Assembly (NCBI GenBank): GCA_963989385.1
Contig: OZ022501.1
Location: forward strand, 940,001 to 1,004,000
Length of the DNA: 64,000 nt
Reading direction: 5' to 3'
DNA from: Ctena decussata
Lineage: Eukaryota; Mollusca; Bivalvia; Lucinida; Lucinidae
Made by a program: the position numbers and the translations under genes
Shown here: positions 33,224 through 46,655 of the stretch, one piece after another
Position numbering within the stretch: position 1 is the first letter of the stretch
Layout: every line of letters starts with the position of its first letter
The notes under the pieces: model-generated
Told to the model about the DNA's origin: nothing
The model's input: only the letters and a program-made list of their open reading frames with translations
Databases searched by the model: none

Positions 33224-33468
33224 TATCCAGTACTCAGTTTATTGTCTCCTGTATAGCGAGTGGTTTGTTTCCCGTATAGACATAACTATTTTACACCAGC
33301 CTCATCAATGTAGACATTGCACCGTACGAAATATTTCATGCTCAAGTTTGCATTTTGGCACAAGTTTGGTATAAATACTATATGTAAATATATTGATAAT
33401 GAAAATAATAAGCAACGCGTTTGGGATGAGTTTGAAAGTAGTTTAGACTAATTTATCGAGATTTAATT

Positions 33469-34324
33469 GTCGCACCTGCTTTAGCAAGGTGCGATATAGG
33501 TGTCCGGTTTTCCGTCCGTCCGTCAGTCCGTCCGTCAACCCGTTCTTCCGTCCGTCCGTCCGTTCACATTTACGTCGACCGTAAATTTTAAGTCCATTCT
33601 CATCACTTTTTCTCTGAAACCACTATACCCATGGTTCTCAAATTTCACATGCTGCAAGACCAGACTGCAGGGCTTCTGAATGACAAAATTCAGCCTGGTC
33701 CAGAATCCAAGATGGCCGCTGTTACTAAAAATAGCATAAACAATAAAATCACTTTTTTCTCCAGAACCTCTTGGTATATTTGGCTGAAATTTTATATGGA
33801 GCATTAATGGGACCTTGGTTTTAAAAATTATCAAAATGAAAAAAAGCTGTAGCGGAATTAGGTCACAGTGACCTACTTTCTGTTTACGAGTCCGATTTTT
33901 TGCAAAAACACCAATATCTCAAAAATACCTAACCATATTTAGGTCAGATTTAGTCAGAATGGTCCTTAAATGGAGTTTTTTAAAATTTAAGCTAATTGAG
34001 ACCATCCAAGATGGCCGCCAGCCACTGTTACTAAAAATAGAACAATATGAAATTGACAATATCTCAAGAGGCCCTGAATGGAATTGGACTAAATGTGTAT
34101 CAAAATGATCTTTGCATGAAGCTGTTTCATGATTTTTTCAAATTGACCGTCCAAGATGGCAACCATCCACCGTTACTAAAAATAGCAAAAAACATGAAAA
34201 CAATAATATTTCTTAAACTACTGAATGGATTTTGACCAAAATGTTTCAAAATGACACTTTTATCAAGTTCTTAAAATGAAGGTGCAAATCAGGTGCGACA
34301 TAGCGTTCCGCGGAATTCTTGTTC
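33469..34324. repeat. Dispersed repeat starting TCGCACCTGCTTTAGC
   Basis: Left end TCGCACCTGC...AAGGTGCGATATAGG, right end AGGTGCGACATAGCGTTCCG. Inside are GTCCGTCCGTC runs and three loosely repeated segments with AAGATGGC(C/A)...GTTACTAAAAATAG. It looks like a tandemly built dispersed element; the short frames in it are not genes. Confidence 0.5.
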
Positions 34325-34372
34325 CAGTTTTTGTCTTTCTCGCGAGTGTTTGGTCTCAATGTAGACAGTGGA

Positions 34373-34489
34373 ATTTAAACTTTAAATCAAAAAGAAAAGA
34401 AAACAAGAAAAATCTTTAAAAAAAGAAGATTATTTAAACTTTAAATCAAAGAGAAAAGAAAACAAGAAAAATCTTAAAAAAAAAAGATA
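34373..34489. repeat. 59-base tandem duplication, A-rich
   Basis: Two units beginning ATTTAAACTTTAAATCAAA and containing GAAAAGAAAACAAGAAAAA. They differ at a few bases. Confidence 0.8.
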
Positions 34490-35099
34490 ATCGGCGCAGA
34501 TTAAATGGATGTGTATTTTGTTATATGTCTCTAGTTGAAGATTTGAAAATAACTTTCATAAGTAAGCTATGTCGGTAAGCACCCACAACCGTAATTTTGA
34601 CACTGGGTAGCGACAACGACCTATCTCAAAATTGAGCTCTCCAATTTGGAATTCCAACATGGACCGCGGTCAATCTTGAAATTGACCTGATTTCAAAATA
34701 GCTATCAACATATTGCACTGTTGTTTGTGTGTATCAAACCGAAAGTAGAAATCAAAAGTAGATCTACGACGAAAATAAAGAAGGTTTTGAATATCTGCGT
34801 CTGTTTTCGAAAACATTAATAAATGTAAAATGTAAGACAGAGGTCTAGTATTTACAGTGCAGTACGACGAGAAAAAAAAGCAGATTAATTATTCATTGAC
34901 CTTTGATATTGTTGGCTATATTTTGACATACGCGTATTTTGATCAATGGAGTCTTGTGAAATGTGGAACAATATCGATATTATACGAGGCTGTGCCTCGA
35001 AAAAATAACGTAATGCATGTGTTGTATTATAAGCAGCTAAAACGTTATTTATTCATACACTGAACAAAAGTACAATTTGACATTTTTTAAAAACTTTAA
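34490..35099. other. Noncoding
   Basis: Nothing recognised. Confidence 0.4.
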
Positions 35100-35277
35100 G
35101 AAAAAAGGATGGATGGCTGAATGACTTTTGATGGCCGACTTGCGACGGGAGGGAGATAATGAAAGGCTGTGCGCAAAGAGACCCCGTTTAGGGTTTGAAA
35201 GATTTCGCCTCCATCTAGTCTCGAACCTGGGGCCGCTAGATCAGCAGGCTAGCGCTAACGCACTAAGCTACCGCGGC
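35100..35277 (-). repeat. tRNA-derived SINE
   Basis: The minus strand begins GCCGCGGTAGCTTAGTGCG with a B box at CAGGTTCGAGACTAG, then a body with TTTGCGCACAGCCTTTCAT, and ends in AAAAGTCATTCAGCCATCC. A related body fragment occurs near 22966-23100. Confidence 0.55.
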
Positions 35278-35556
35278 TTTTCAACAATAAGTAACTCATA
35301 AGATACAAAAAAAAACTGTGTTCAAAGACATCACACATCAATATATGTTATAATATTCTAAAAAAAATCCGGCTACGGATCTGCGTATGAAGAAAGATTT
35401 TGTCCTGTTATACCCGTTTTACAAAATATAAATAAAGGCTCACAACAGCCTGCGTCGGCTCATCTGGGTTTCGCTATCAGCACACGTTGTACGAGGTGTG
35501 TTGAACCGGATAGGGATACCTTTAGTAAATTCGAATATAGTCCAGCTCTAGGCCGG

Positions 35557-35620
35557 AAAATACCTATAAACAAGTTTCAATTTTCACGTGAAAATTGAAA
35601 CTTGTTTTTTAGGTATTTTT
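35557..35620. repeat. Palindrome around CACGTG
   Basis: Arms AAAATACCTATAAACAAG and CTTGTTTTTTAGGTATTTT; the centre is TTTTCACGTGAAAA. Confidence 0.8.
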
Positions 35621-37850
35621 TCAATCTATCTGTCTGTTTGTCGGTCTGTCTCTTGTTATTTACAATATGCTATAATCTCTCTGTTGAAATTGTTAATGTC
35701 TCATTTGTGAATTGAGACGAAACAATAAACCATTGTTATTGTAAACCGTTGCAACTGTAATTGTAATCATTTCGCTTCGAACACAAATTATGACATGATG
35801 GTTTATTGACGAAGCAGGCAATAGGTTAACCGTCCTTCTATCCGGAAACACGGGATCCTGCGATCTGGAAAGGTGTCCAAGGCCCATAGCTCTAAGAATT
35901 AATAAATACAATCTTGATTCAGTAATTTGGATATGCATGGCCGCTAATGTCGAATGGATATGATTCCAATCTCAGAGGCGGATAAAGGAAACAAGGAAGA
36001 TAAACAACTCGAAAATACCATCTAACATCTCTTTGCTGACTCAGTAAACTAGGATCACCAAGCTCAGGATAGCTCTTTTCAGAAGAAAACATGTCATGCT
36101 CCGAAAACAGCTACTCTTGGGCAAAATTGCTATTCGTACGAATAGAGTAACTGCGTAGCTCTGTATTCGTAGGTTTCCTCCGAATACAGCTAACGGTGTA
36201 GCTGTACTAGTATTCGAATGCAGCCCTATTTGGTACAATAGTGGTCCATTAAGCCTTATACACTGGGTGAACTGGACTGCAAAGTCTGGGACATAGCTGG
36301 GCCGGGGAGGGGGGGGGGAGAGGATTTACAATAAATTATATATTTTATATCATGTTTTTATAAGGTAACTCGTATTGTTAGATTAGCAGTTGCAACTGAA
36401 ATCTTGACTACTTTATTAATTCAGTATGCAAACATACGGAGCGATAAAGCATTGGAACGAATTATTATTTTGAGGGAACGAAATACATTTCGTACTACGG
36501 GTTCCGTACTACACAAAACACGCAGGTTTGTCAAGTTGACAAAATTTCAATTCGCCCCTGCGTGGTTGCGTATAACCAGTTATATGTGCCCTTGTTATTC
36601 TCTAAACTCTTACCTGGGTCCTGGGAGGCCACAAAAACAAAAAGTCCGAGAGAAAATAAAAGTCTACAAATTATTCTTAGCTCCGCCATCTCTCAATCTG
36701 AATATAAGACTAACTGGAAGTTAACGAACGTTACGTCAATATCGATATTTTAGTCCGGGTGACATGAATATTGGACTCATCAAGACAAAACCATCTTAGG
36801 GAATAACTGAATTGTGCATGTGCGGTGTGATACTGGTACGATAATTAGCCCCGATGAGAGCAAACCCCTGTGTTTTTAAATAAAAACGCGAACTACACAT
36901 GTCCTGACCAGACAGTGCATGTGCACAGGCTGAATTGGGAATGCGCAGTGTGTTATATGCCTTAAGACAGCTTTTATCATACTTCGACTGTTTTTATTGT
37001 ACCCGACAACCTGATACCATTGGTCGAGTATTGTCTTCAATATGGAACTATGGGAACGTGCCGCTCTAAGGTTGCAGAAAATTGAATTATCTGGGACAAA
37101 TTAATTGATTATTTGCACGTCGTATTAATGAAATATTGATTCAAATACGTACATACACTCATAACAAACAAAAACTTTTTTTTTCTATGAAGACATTCAA
37201 TTCAATTCTTTATTCAGATTGCCAAATACATTTTAGCGCATCTACAACATATCATAGACACAAGACAATGATCTAATCACATTTACCTTCCCAGCAGGCA
37301 CATGGCGTCGCAGTGACGTCCCACTGACGTCCCACTGACTCCAGTGCGAGGCCACCGAGACGCCCTGTTCCCGCTGGATTTAAGGGCTGGGATGTTCTGG
37401 CCATATACCCTGGTCGGTCAGGATAGATGAGAAAGAAAGGAAGTCAGGGCAGTGTCTAGAGCTGTGCATCCAATATCAGCAGCTCTGCTCCAGACACTGC
37501 CCCCCCCCCCCCCCTCAAACAACGCTCAGTCCGAACCACGCCAGACCAGGTTCCCAGGGGACATGACCAGGAGGTCCCTAAATTTCAGAGGATACATGTA
37601 TATCTCAAAAATGTTTGAACTAGTCATTCTCTGACCAGCCAGCCTGCGCAGATCAGGCGCAATCTGATCGGAATTAAGAAGTTCGCTTTAACAGGAACTG
37701 AACATGATCGATTCAAATAATTGAACTGGAGGTTTAAAAATGGGCACACTTCCAGGGAAAATAACTCTGCCAATTTTATTTTTGCCTCCCTTCTCAATTG
37801 TGGTCAACTCAAGAAATAATTTATTCACTTAGGAGCAATGTTTTCCTTTA
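35621..37850. other. Noncoding with short repeats
   Basis: A G tract near 36306-36320, a C run at 37500-37514, and a GACGTCCCACTGAC direct repeat near 37316-37338 with a GCAGGCACATGG-like edge. Sequence at 37750-37845 matches the dispersed family with GGNAAAATAACTCTGCCA. No gene recognised. Confidence 0.4.
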
Positions 37851-38055
37851 CTCTTTAAGCCTCAGTGACGAAATTAGCACAATTTGAAAACAGCGTAAAT
37901 CCTGATGAGGCGGCTCATAATGAGCCGCCTCATCTAGATTTATACTGTTTGCCCTCTAGTCTCTGAATTCTCAATACGAAATGTCTTGGACAAGGCATTT
38001 TATTAATTTTTGCAGACGTAAATTTTGTCGTCTGCTTTTTGGTGCTTAAAGAGTT
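37851..38055. repeat. TTAACTCTTTAAGC MITE
   Basis: Ends CTCTTTAAGC and GCTTAAAGAG. Inside are GATGAGGCGGCTCATAATG/GAGCCGCCTCATC and TAAATTTTGTCGTCTGC. Copies at 31190, 47854 and 59330. Confidence 0.75.
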
Positions 38056-38342
38056 AAGAGAAGATCTCATCTGAAAGGGTTCGTTGCCCTTGCCCATACA
38101 AACAACCAGAATTCCGAAACTTGTTTCCCCTGTGCTTGTAGTAGATGCGGGTAGGGATTGTTGGCTATTATTTTTCTCTCGCTTATTGCATCTCTTTTCT
38201 TTCTCCTCTCTCTGAGAGGCGGCTCGATATAGCCGTTAAACCAAAAACAACCAGCCAACCAACATTCAACAATTTGTCTGAAAACACGTGTCCATCGTCT
38301 TGCTAAATATACGCCGTCAACCAGTTTGAAACTCAGTTTTTA

Positions 38343-39362
38343 TACGCCCGTTTTGAAAAAAACGGACGTATTATGGCATGGCGCTGTCCGTCCGTCCGTC
38401 AACATTCTTGTGCGCACCATATCTCAGAAACTGTTTGAGATATCTTCATGAAATTTTGTAGGCATATATATTAGGATGTGGCAAAGTGTCGCGTATAGTA
38501 ATGGTTGCTCCCCCTTTCTTAGTTTCCAAGTTATGCCCCTTTGATTATTTTTTCCCTAATAGTCTTGTGCGCGCCATAACTAGATAACCGTTTGGGATAT
38601 CTTGATGAAACTTCATAGCAATATGTATGAGGGTCTGATGATGTGTCGCGTATAACAATGGTTGCTCTCCCTTTCTTCGTTTTGGAGTTGCTTCCCTTTG
38701 ATTAGATGTTTAGGGTATTTTTGTGTATACTACTCTTGTGCATTCAATAACTAAGTAACCATTTGGTATATCTTGATGAAACTTTATAGCAATGTGCATG
38801 ATCACAAGACGGTGTGTCACATATAAGAATGGTTGTTCCCCCTTACTTAATTTTGGAGTAACCTCCCTTTGATTAATTTCTTAGGCTAACCCATTCCCCC
38901 ATAACTCCTGAACCCTCTGAAATATTATAATGAAACTTTGTAGGAATGTGTATAATAATGGGGTAATATATCATGCGCATGAATCACAACTCTGGCTTAC
39001 TTCCTAAATTATCTGCCCTTGCATCAATTTCCGTTTTACTCTGTATCTCCTTAACCGTTGGAAATATTTTGGTGATGTGTATATTGTCAAGGGAAAGTAT
39101 TGCGACTAAGAGTTTATGAATTATCTCCCTTGTTTGACTTTGGCGGTTCACAACTTCTGAGCTGCTTCACCCTGGAACCTGATTTTTGGTGTACTAATAG
39201 TATTTGATGTGTTGTCTTGATAACATTGCAGTCATTAATTACAGAGTTGTTTCTCCTGTTTTGTATGCCTGTCCATCCTTCTATAAACAATCTTGTTCAT
39301 TCTGTAACTCCTTCATAACACTGAAACGGGCGTATTATGCGCCGCTTGCGAAGCTCTTGTTA
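38343..39362. repeat. Dispersed repeat, ACGCCCGTTTTGA to GGGCGTATTATGCGCC
   Basis: Starts ACGCCCGTTTTGAAAAAA, has ACGGACGTATTATGGCATG, and ends AAACGGGCGTATTATGCGC and GCGAAGCTCTTGTT. Inside are four or more diverged units with GATATCTTGATGAAACTT and TGTGTCGCGTATA. No protein. Confidence 0.6.
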
Positions 39363-42016
39363 GTACCTACCATACATACTAACTTCTCGCATGCGGCTTT
39401 GTCTAAAGACTGGCCATAATCGTATTTATGTTCTCCTTCGACTCCGTCTCATCCGAACATAAATCATTTATATTTTATTGCCTTGAGAGCCCCTCACCCC
39501 ATTTCTCTTATAAAGAAGGATCCACAACCCATAACCGCAACCACTTTGTTGTTCCAGCACGAGCCTGGAAACTTTCTAATCAATGACAACAAAAATACAA
39601 GTATAGGATGTGCCAACAGCCAGCTGCTTGACTAGTGTATTGATTCAATGGCAGTGACAAGAATGATTGTTGAAAGACAATCTCTGCCCACAGAACATCC
39701 TGTCATCCCAATGAACAACCCGATCATCTCGTAAACCAGAGCAACAGCTAGTGAAACTGTGTGACGACATTTGAATCTGAAACAGACTAAAATTACTTAA
39801 GTATCTTGTATACATGGTTGATCTGTTTTCTAAAATGAATTTTAACTGAACTGCAAAATCTGCACTGTCACCACGATATTCGAATTCTAAACGCTATTCT
39901 GTCTATATTTATCATAAGTAGTAGTAGTTTCAGTAGAAAAAAAAAATATATTCATAGAGAAAGAAAATTCCTGCTTTTATTCTATGAAACTATATTAAAA
40001 TATCTTACGTTATAAAATTAAAATATTACCCTCCTGTGTATGGATTGTAGAACAGATGCCTCTGTCAGTCATAATTACCACTTCTCACGGATCTGGGTAT
40101 TACCATCCTGTAGCCATGATAAGTTATAGCTCCTATGGATTCTCTTTGCTATAAATATCAAATTATTAACATTAATGGACATACATGTATAGTATTCAGT
40201 AAACCATACAAAACGGTTAACAATTGTTTTGGCCTTTCACATGCTGATATAATGCAAATGAATGTGTAATGATACATTTACGTAACTTCAAATTCGCTTG
40301 AACTGATCCTACCTTTTAAAACACTCAGAATGCCAGAAATAGTATGCACTCTAGGTTTCTAAGGCTTTCTCCTCAGAACTCACCCATTGCTCGGGGTGAG
40401 TGGGTGGGGGAAATATATGTGTTTCTTTGTCGCTGGCTTTGGCTCGAATGATTCAGTACTATTATTTAACTTCGTTTTCCACGTGAAAATTGCCATCATG
40501 TGATTACATACCTTGACAAAACCAGTTTATAACTTAGTAAGCCTACTATATATTATACCGTATACCCTCTAATAAACCCTCATACTATCACGATTACATA
40601 CACAGAAATTTCAAGAGCAAACAAATATAAATTTCAATATATTGCGCTGCAATTGTCGAAGAAACAGTCAGAATTCTGTGGAACAAGCTAAAGCGTCGGA
40701 ACTGGTCAAACAACTGTATAGGACCCTTCGAGATACTGTACAGAGTTATCTTTGTTCGAAAGATTGTTTACACTAAAGAAGTGCTGTCGAGTACTGTATG
40801 ACGGTCTCAAAATGACTACAAGGAGACATGTATGCATCTAACCGAACCATCCATCCGTACGTTTGTTTCCTCTGTATGTAGCGTGGCTACGTTGGGGTCT
40901 AAAACTTTAAAAGTAAGGGGAATTTTCCTTCAATTTCCGATGCATCATTTTATCTTAGTAGCCCCGTCAGTTCAGTGGGTTAAGCATTGGCCTGCTAAGA
41001 ATAACAGTTCAAGTTCAAATCCCGCTGGAGAAAACAGTTACAACAAAAAAACATGCCTATCGTTCTGATATGACTGGAATAATGTTGATTTTGCTATCTG
41101 ATGAGATTCTTTAATAACAGACACAGAGACAAAGACTTAAAAAAATTGTAACGTTTTATGGCCGTCAGTCCTACGGTCAACTAAGCGAAAATAATTATAC
41201 ATGGCATCCAGCACGAATATACAAATATTAAGTTGTTTACGAACATTTTTGGCCGAATTTCATCTTCAATCATATGCCAGTTTAAGTCTTTAATTATTAA
41301 CCTCTTATTTCTGACTAAAATGGTATGAATTTCATATCAAAAGCAGATCAAAATAGCTATGATTTGCATGAAAATCTTATCAATCACTTGTTGGAGTGTA
41401 ACTCAATTATTATTCTATACAGGAGGTAATATTGAGTTTAATATTAACTAGGGTACCAATTGTTGCAGTATATCTATTCGTTTTGTTTATTCAAACTGGG
41501 AATGGTTCATTCAAGCTGGCAAATAATGACAAGAGTACGTTCTATTGTAGAATCCTCACGAAATTTGGTAGCATGCCCGACACTGACTGACGGGAAATAT
41601 TTGCCTCCAAACACATGGGGCCAATACAAAGAATTTAGTTCTTGAGTGCAGATTCCTTCCTGTGAGAGTGGTCTTCACCAGAAATTTATACCAGGGAAAC
41701 AAATTCCCCTAGAGTTTTCTACCTTGTATACACGACTGGTATCTTTACATAAAGTATATAAGAACACCCCTTTTCTGTCATTTTTAAGTAGGGCGGGTGG
41801 CTGGGGGCAACCTTCTGTTTGCTTTCCTGAACAAAGAAAAAGCTTCCAAGAAATGAGTCTACTTTTGAAGGAAATAATTTGCTCCTGTCAAGATGCTTTG
41901 GGAACAAATTTGTTCCTTTAACAGTTAACTCACGTATAGAAAGGAGACAAAAATTATAATGGTAGAGTTGTTTCTCCTGAAAGGGTATTAATTCACCTTA
42001 AACTAAATGTGCATTT
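39363..42016. other. Noncoding; one tRNA-like stretch at 40965-41034
   Basis: At 40965-41034 (+) GTCAGTTCAGTGGGTTAAGC and GTTCAAATCCCGC resemble A and B boxes of a tRNA-derived SINE. Another dispersed repeat (GGTAGAGTTGTTTCTCCTG) lies at 41660-41998. No gene recognised. Confidence 0.4.
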
Positions 42017-42230
42017 GAGCCTTGACACGAGAAAATAAACTTCGCCCAGCTAGGACTCAGATCGGCCTGGGAATACGCCCAGTCCGATCAGAGTCTTCGC
42101 TGCCCCGCATGGAGGTAGGTTAGGCCCTTATCTATCCCTTGAAGCGCACAGCAAAGACTCTGGTCAGACTGCCCATACTGATATTAGTCTTTTCGCTGGG
42201 CGCACATACCAGTTTGTTGTGTCAGAGCTC
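42017..42230. repeat. GAGCCGCGACACGAG fold-back MITE, copy d
   Basis: More diverged: GAGCCTTGACACGAG at the left and TTGTGTCAGAGCTC at the right. Confidence 0.75.
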
Positions 42231-43316
42231 ATTTCAGAAGTGACAATCAGCAAAGCATAAACAGCCTGCGTAAATAAATCAAAGACTTCACAATTCACAG
42301 AATATGTGCATTACCAGAAAGAGAGTGATCAGTTCTGTTTCAATTCTCCTAACGACGTTCCTCCCAAAGTGGCTCAGCGGAACGTAACCATAGTTGCACA
42401 CACGTGGCGCCGAGTGTCCGTCCATAAGAGAGCGGTCAGCCCACGTGGGTGCCTATTATATTGCAAAATTGTTTTAAATGTTCTTTGTCTCCCATTATGG
42501 ACATGTGAATTCATTGTGATTTGAAGTATGGACTGCTTTTGTATTCGCTTTATATCACCCTGACATTTTCGAGTTAGTTATAGAGCCGCTACTATTGTTG
42601 CATTTGTTAGCTATCCATACGTTCATTAGCAATTCATTCATAATTTAATTCCAGAATCGACTTCAAAGTCGAGTGAGTGCATAATTTTTGCTTCTGGCTG
42701 AATTAGACAACTTCCTAAGTCTCTTAAAACACAGAGTCTGCCTGTATTCTTCGTATTTCTTCTCCTCCCCGCTCCACAGCCTCCCCCCTCCCAACCCCTT
42801 GACCTCTACCCGATCTCTTTGTCGACAAAACATTTCAGCTTGTGTGCAAAAGATTTCATTATACGATGCTGGATGGAAGTTTGAACTTGTTATTAGCTGA
42901 CAAAATCGTAACAACAGCTTTATACTGGCGGTAAGGTACCTTACCAAGTCATTACATTATACATTATGCTGTCAAGAATTTCCCTGTCGAGAACATGAAC
43001 ACGGATGGCTTAGATCAGTTTGCACGAACCGCAATCTGATTCGAGATATTCCTCTAAATATATTATCCAACAGTCTACTTATTATTATCTAAACGCCCTA
43101 CTGGAATAAAATGGGCATATACCAATAGCTTAGGCCTGCACAGCTATACATACTGGCCAAGACAATTTTCTCCTTTCTCAATACCATCTTAAGTGGCATT
43201 ATTACTACTCCTGGTAAACCTGCAGAACGTGGAAGTTAAAACAAACAAACAAAAAAACAACAACAAGACTTACGACTAGTCAACGGTATGCGACTCGTTT
43301 CCAACACAAAATATTT
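42231..43316. other. Noncoding
   Basis: No gene or named repeat recognised. Confidence 0.4.
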
Positions 43317-43543
43317 GAGACGCGACACGACAAAACCAACAAAGTGATTGTGCGCCAAGCGCAGACTCAGATCAGCCTGGACATCCGCCCAGTGTGATCA
43401 GACCCCTCGCTAAGCCCTTAAAGGCTAGGTAAGGGTCTAAGCTACCTCCATGCGGACAGCAAAGACTCTGATCAGACTGCCCAGTCTGATCTGAGTGTGT
43501 GCTGGGCGCACAACCACTTTGTTGTTTTGTTGTGTTGCGGCTC
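43317..43543. repeat. GAGCCGCGACACGAG fold-back MITE, copy e
   Basis: GAGACGCGACACGACAAAA at the left, GTTGTGTTGCGGCTC at the right; the middle has lost part of one arm. Confidence 0.8.
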
Positions 43544-44439
43544 ATTTCAGCTTTGTAAAATTGATGAACCAGTGGCGATGAAAGTGGCCAAAACAAATTT
43601 CGGGTCAGCCTTATTTCATAAGTTTTGTGATAAATTTACCAGTTGTTTTACTTCGAGGCAAATGTTAAATGTGCATAATTATGTTTTTATGCAATGTTGT
43701 TATACTTTGCCTAAAAATTAAGAGAAGTTTTACTATTTTTTTTTCAGTGGGGATGGAATTGCGCTTTTGCCAGGCATGTGTAGGTGACATTATGTAGGTG
43801 AAAAGGGACAATGACGATCACAGTGAAAATTTTTTGAAGGCATCCCCTGTCACCTATTCTATACATCATTTCTGCAAACAATATTCTATTTTGTATTTAT
43901 ACGAGTTAAAATATGGAACATGACTGAACATAAATAAAGTCTGCTCAAAATCAGTTGACAGTCAGTATCAAATTTCATTTGAAAACAGTTCAATATTGTA
44001 TAATAAATGAATACAGTTCGATATTGTATAATAATGCATAATTCATTAATATGAAAACTGTCATCAATGAACCACTTTTGGCAGCTTGACTGTCAAGGAC
44101 ACAGGTTTATTATAAATCAGAAAGATTAAAACAAAATGATTGTATTTAAGGTGTACTGCTACACAAGCTAGGGAAGCACCTCTTCTATATTTTATCTCCT
44201 TTCTCAATGGGGTCATCTATTAAAGAATTTGCTCCTAAGAAACCACAGTTTGGAAGGGCTTCATCCTTTGAGGAAGCAAACAGGAAGTGTTGATCGAAAG
44301 TTATTTCCCTTTGTAAAAATGGTGGAAAACCATGGCAGTGTACTCCTTCACCTCAGAACATAAGATAAGCCTGCTTCAAGAGCACTTGTCTGAAAAGAAT
44401 AGGCACAATTTACCATACAGGCAACAATTTTGTACATCT
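43544..44439. other. Noncoding
   Basis: 44160-44345 belongs to the same dispersed repeat family as 3988-4160. No gene recognised. Confidence 0.4.
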
Positions 44440-44715
44440 GAGTCCAGGGAGTAGGTCGATTTTGATACAGAATTTGTTTATATCAATCATGGTCCAGCTC
44501 CAGATCCAGGGGTGAGGTTTGCGGCTTCAGCCCCGCCATTTGTGCTTCTTTGTTATTTATAATATGAAGGCTTCCAGTTAATAATAAGTATCTGATGACA
44601 GCTTGAGATAATTTATCCATATGGTTTGATTAAAATATATGTTGTGACATCTCAATAGAATTGCCTCAGCAATAATGAGATATCACAACATATATAATGA
44701 GATATCACAACATAT

Positions 44716-44930
44716 TGTTAAACATGTGCTCACCTTTATAGCGCTCCGGTCCCGACGAACGACTAGGTCTGTTCAGGTCAAGAGCTGGTGGTGGAGTGAG
44801 AGCGAGTCCCTCGTGCGGAACTCGCACGTGACCTATCTCCGGTGATTTCCGTCTGTCGTCGGGGAATCGCCTGGCGATGTTCGGAAGACCTCTTGATGGT
44901 ATGAAGGATCACCGAAGTAGGCTCACAACA
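44716..44930 (-). repeat. 3' LTR of the TatD-carrying element
   Basis: On the minus strand it begins TGTTGTGAGCC and ends ATGTTTAACA. It appears identical to the copy at 47217-47431. Near its end is AAAGGTGAGC, a good splice-donor match. Confidence 0.9.
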
Positions 44931-44945
44931 CTCTCCCCCTTCTTT
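44931..44945 (-). promoter_or_regulatory. Polypurine tract
   Basis: AAAGAAGGGGGAGAG on the minus strand, directly abutting the 3' LTR. It is the expected primer site for plus-strand DNA synthesis. Confidence 0.85.
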
Positions 44946-46655
44946 GAAGACTGGATCCACGAGTGGTGAAATATTAGTATTTTAGTATGTGTGGAAAGTT
45001 CAAAGGTTAGTAGAGAAAAGTTATCCTTAAAGTGTTGGTCTTTTATGATATTAAATAATTATGCCCCTTAAGTGCTATGCAAGTTGAGTTGAAGCAGTAC
45101 CTTAAGCTGATGTCAAAGAAATTTAGAGCTGATATGATTTTCTTTCTTAAGAAATGACTAGATTAAAGAAATGACTAGACTAGACTATGCAGAAATATGT
45201 AAATGGACATTGTGTAGTAAATATTACTAAGAAATTGATTAGTGGAACACTTGCCACTAAATATTTGGTATTTACATAGTGGTGTACTTGCCACAAAACT
45301 TTATATGAGTGGAAACCTTGCCACTAATAATTTTATCCATTCAGTGGAACATTCGCCACCTAGATATGTATATATAAATTTAAATAAAATAACGAAAACA
45401 AGGACTCTAAGTAAACTGAATGAATACAAAAATATGTATAGTCGCTACATGCATGCTGCCAGGCAGGGAATGGCTACAAAGTAATGGGACGGACCATTCA
45501 CATAAGTCAAGGTATATTCTGAGGGCTCGATGACTACAATGCAGCAACTAAATAGCTAAATAAACATAAACCAAAATGCATGTGAAATCAACACACTGGA
45601 AGAAAGTGCACTAATATAAACCAAAGAATAAAACAATTCTCCAGAGATCAGAACCACATTACTCAAACTATTTGCAAAAAATCATAATACTTATTTAATG
45701 GCAGCATATATAGCATTTCTTGTATAAATGCAAATGTAAAATGTCCACGCCTAATAAGCTTAAGCTTTGGCTTAGTAAAGCTGGCAAGCATAAATTTTGT
45801 ATATATGGCAAGTACAAGCTTAGTGTATATAAAACTGGACTAGTGGCAAAAGCTGTAACCATATTAATGCATTAGTATTCATTTTCCCATAAACAGCTGG
45901 TAAGTTAAATACATATATCGGATACACATGATAACTTCCACCATCTGGAAGGTTATCTGCAGAGAGTGGTAGACTGTATAATTACTATATTTATTCCATT
46001 CCAATGCAGAGGCTCTAATATTTTATAAACAGCATGGTATAACTGATCTCTGGAAAACCAAACAAAAGCTCTAAATCTAAGAAAGACTACGCAGCTACAG
46101 AAACGTGCTGTAACTTACATTTTCCAAAGGTTCTGTATCTGTAAGAATGATAGAGAATATTTTAGCATTTTCGAAATTTGTTGTAAAATATATTGCTATG
46201 CCATATGTTCTCACTTGACTGACATCGGACACCAGCAATGAAAACATACAAGCTAGCCACTACTGGTTAAAATGCTTCACAGTCTTGTGAGAGTAATCCA
46301 AACGGATTGACAAACTAAGCATACAGCTATTGACATAAAAATAGTGTAAAACAGCTATTCTCAGAATGACAACATACAAGCTATTCACTCTTTGAACAGC
46401 ATCATTGTGTGTGTTATACTAAAATGACAAAATCTAGAATAACATTAGAACCACTGTACTGACAACATACAAGCTATTCAACAAGTAGATCAACATTTTT
46501 CTAGAATTGAATTACTAGTAGCTAGTTACTAGAAGCAAAATGAGAATTTAGAATTTGGAATTTGCCCGAGATATGGGGTACTACAAAATGGTGTATCCTA
46601 AATGGCGAATAAGCCCACATCATACAGCAACGGACAGTTCGTTAATAAGGGCGGA
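44946..46655. other. Noncoding interior of the LTR element
   Basis: No gag-pol homology. Local repeats: GTGG(A/T)...CTTGCCACTAA-type blocks at 45241-45360 (about four) and TGACAACATACAAGCTATTC-type blocks at 46236-46490 (about four). Possibly packaging or untranslated sequence. Confidence 0.6.

Noticed and set aside
33535..34235. Short frames within the GTCCGTCCGTC repeat
   Set aside because: The sequence is a dispersed repeat with internal duplications and no conserved protein.
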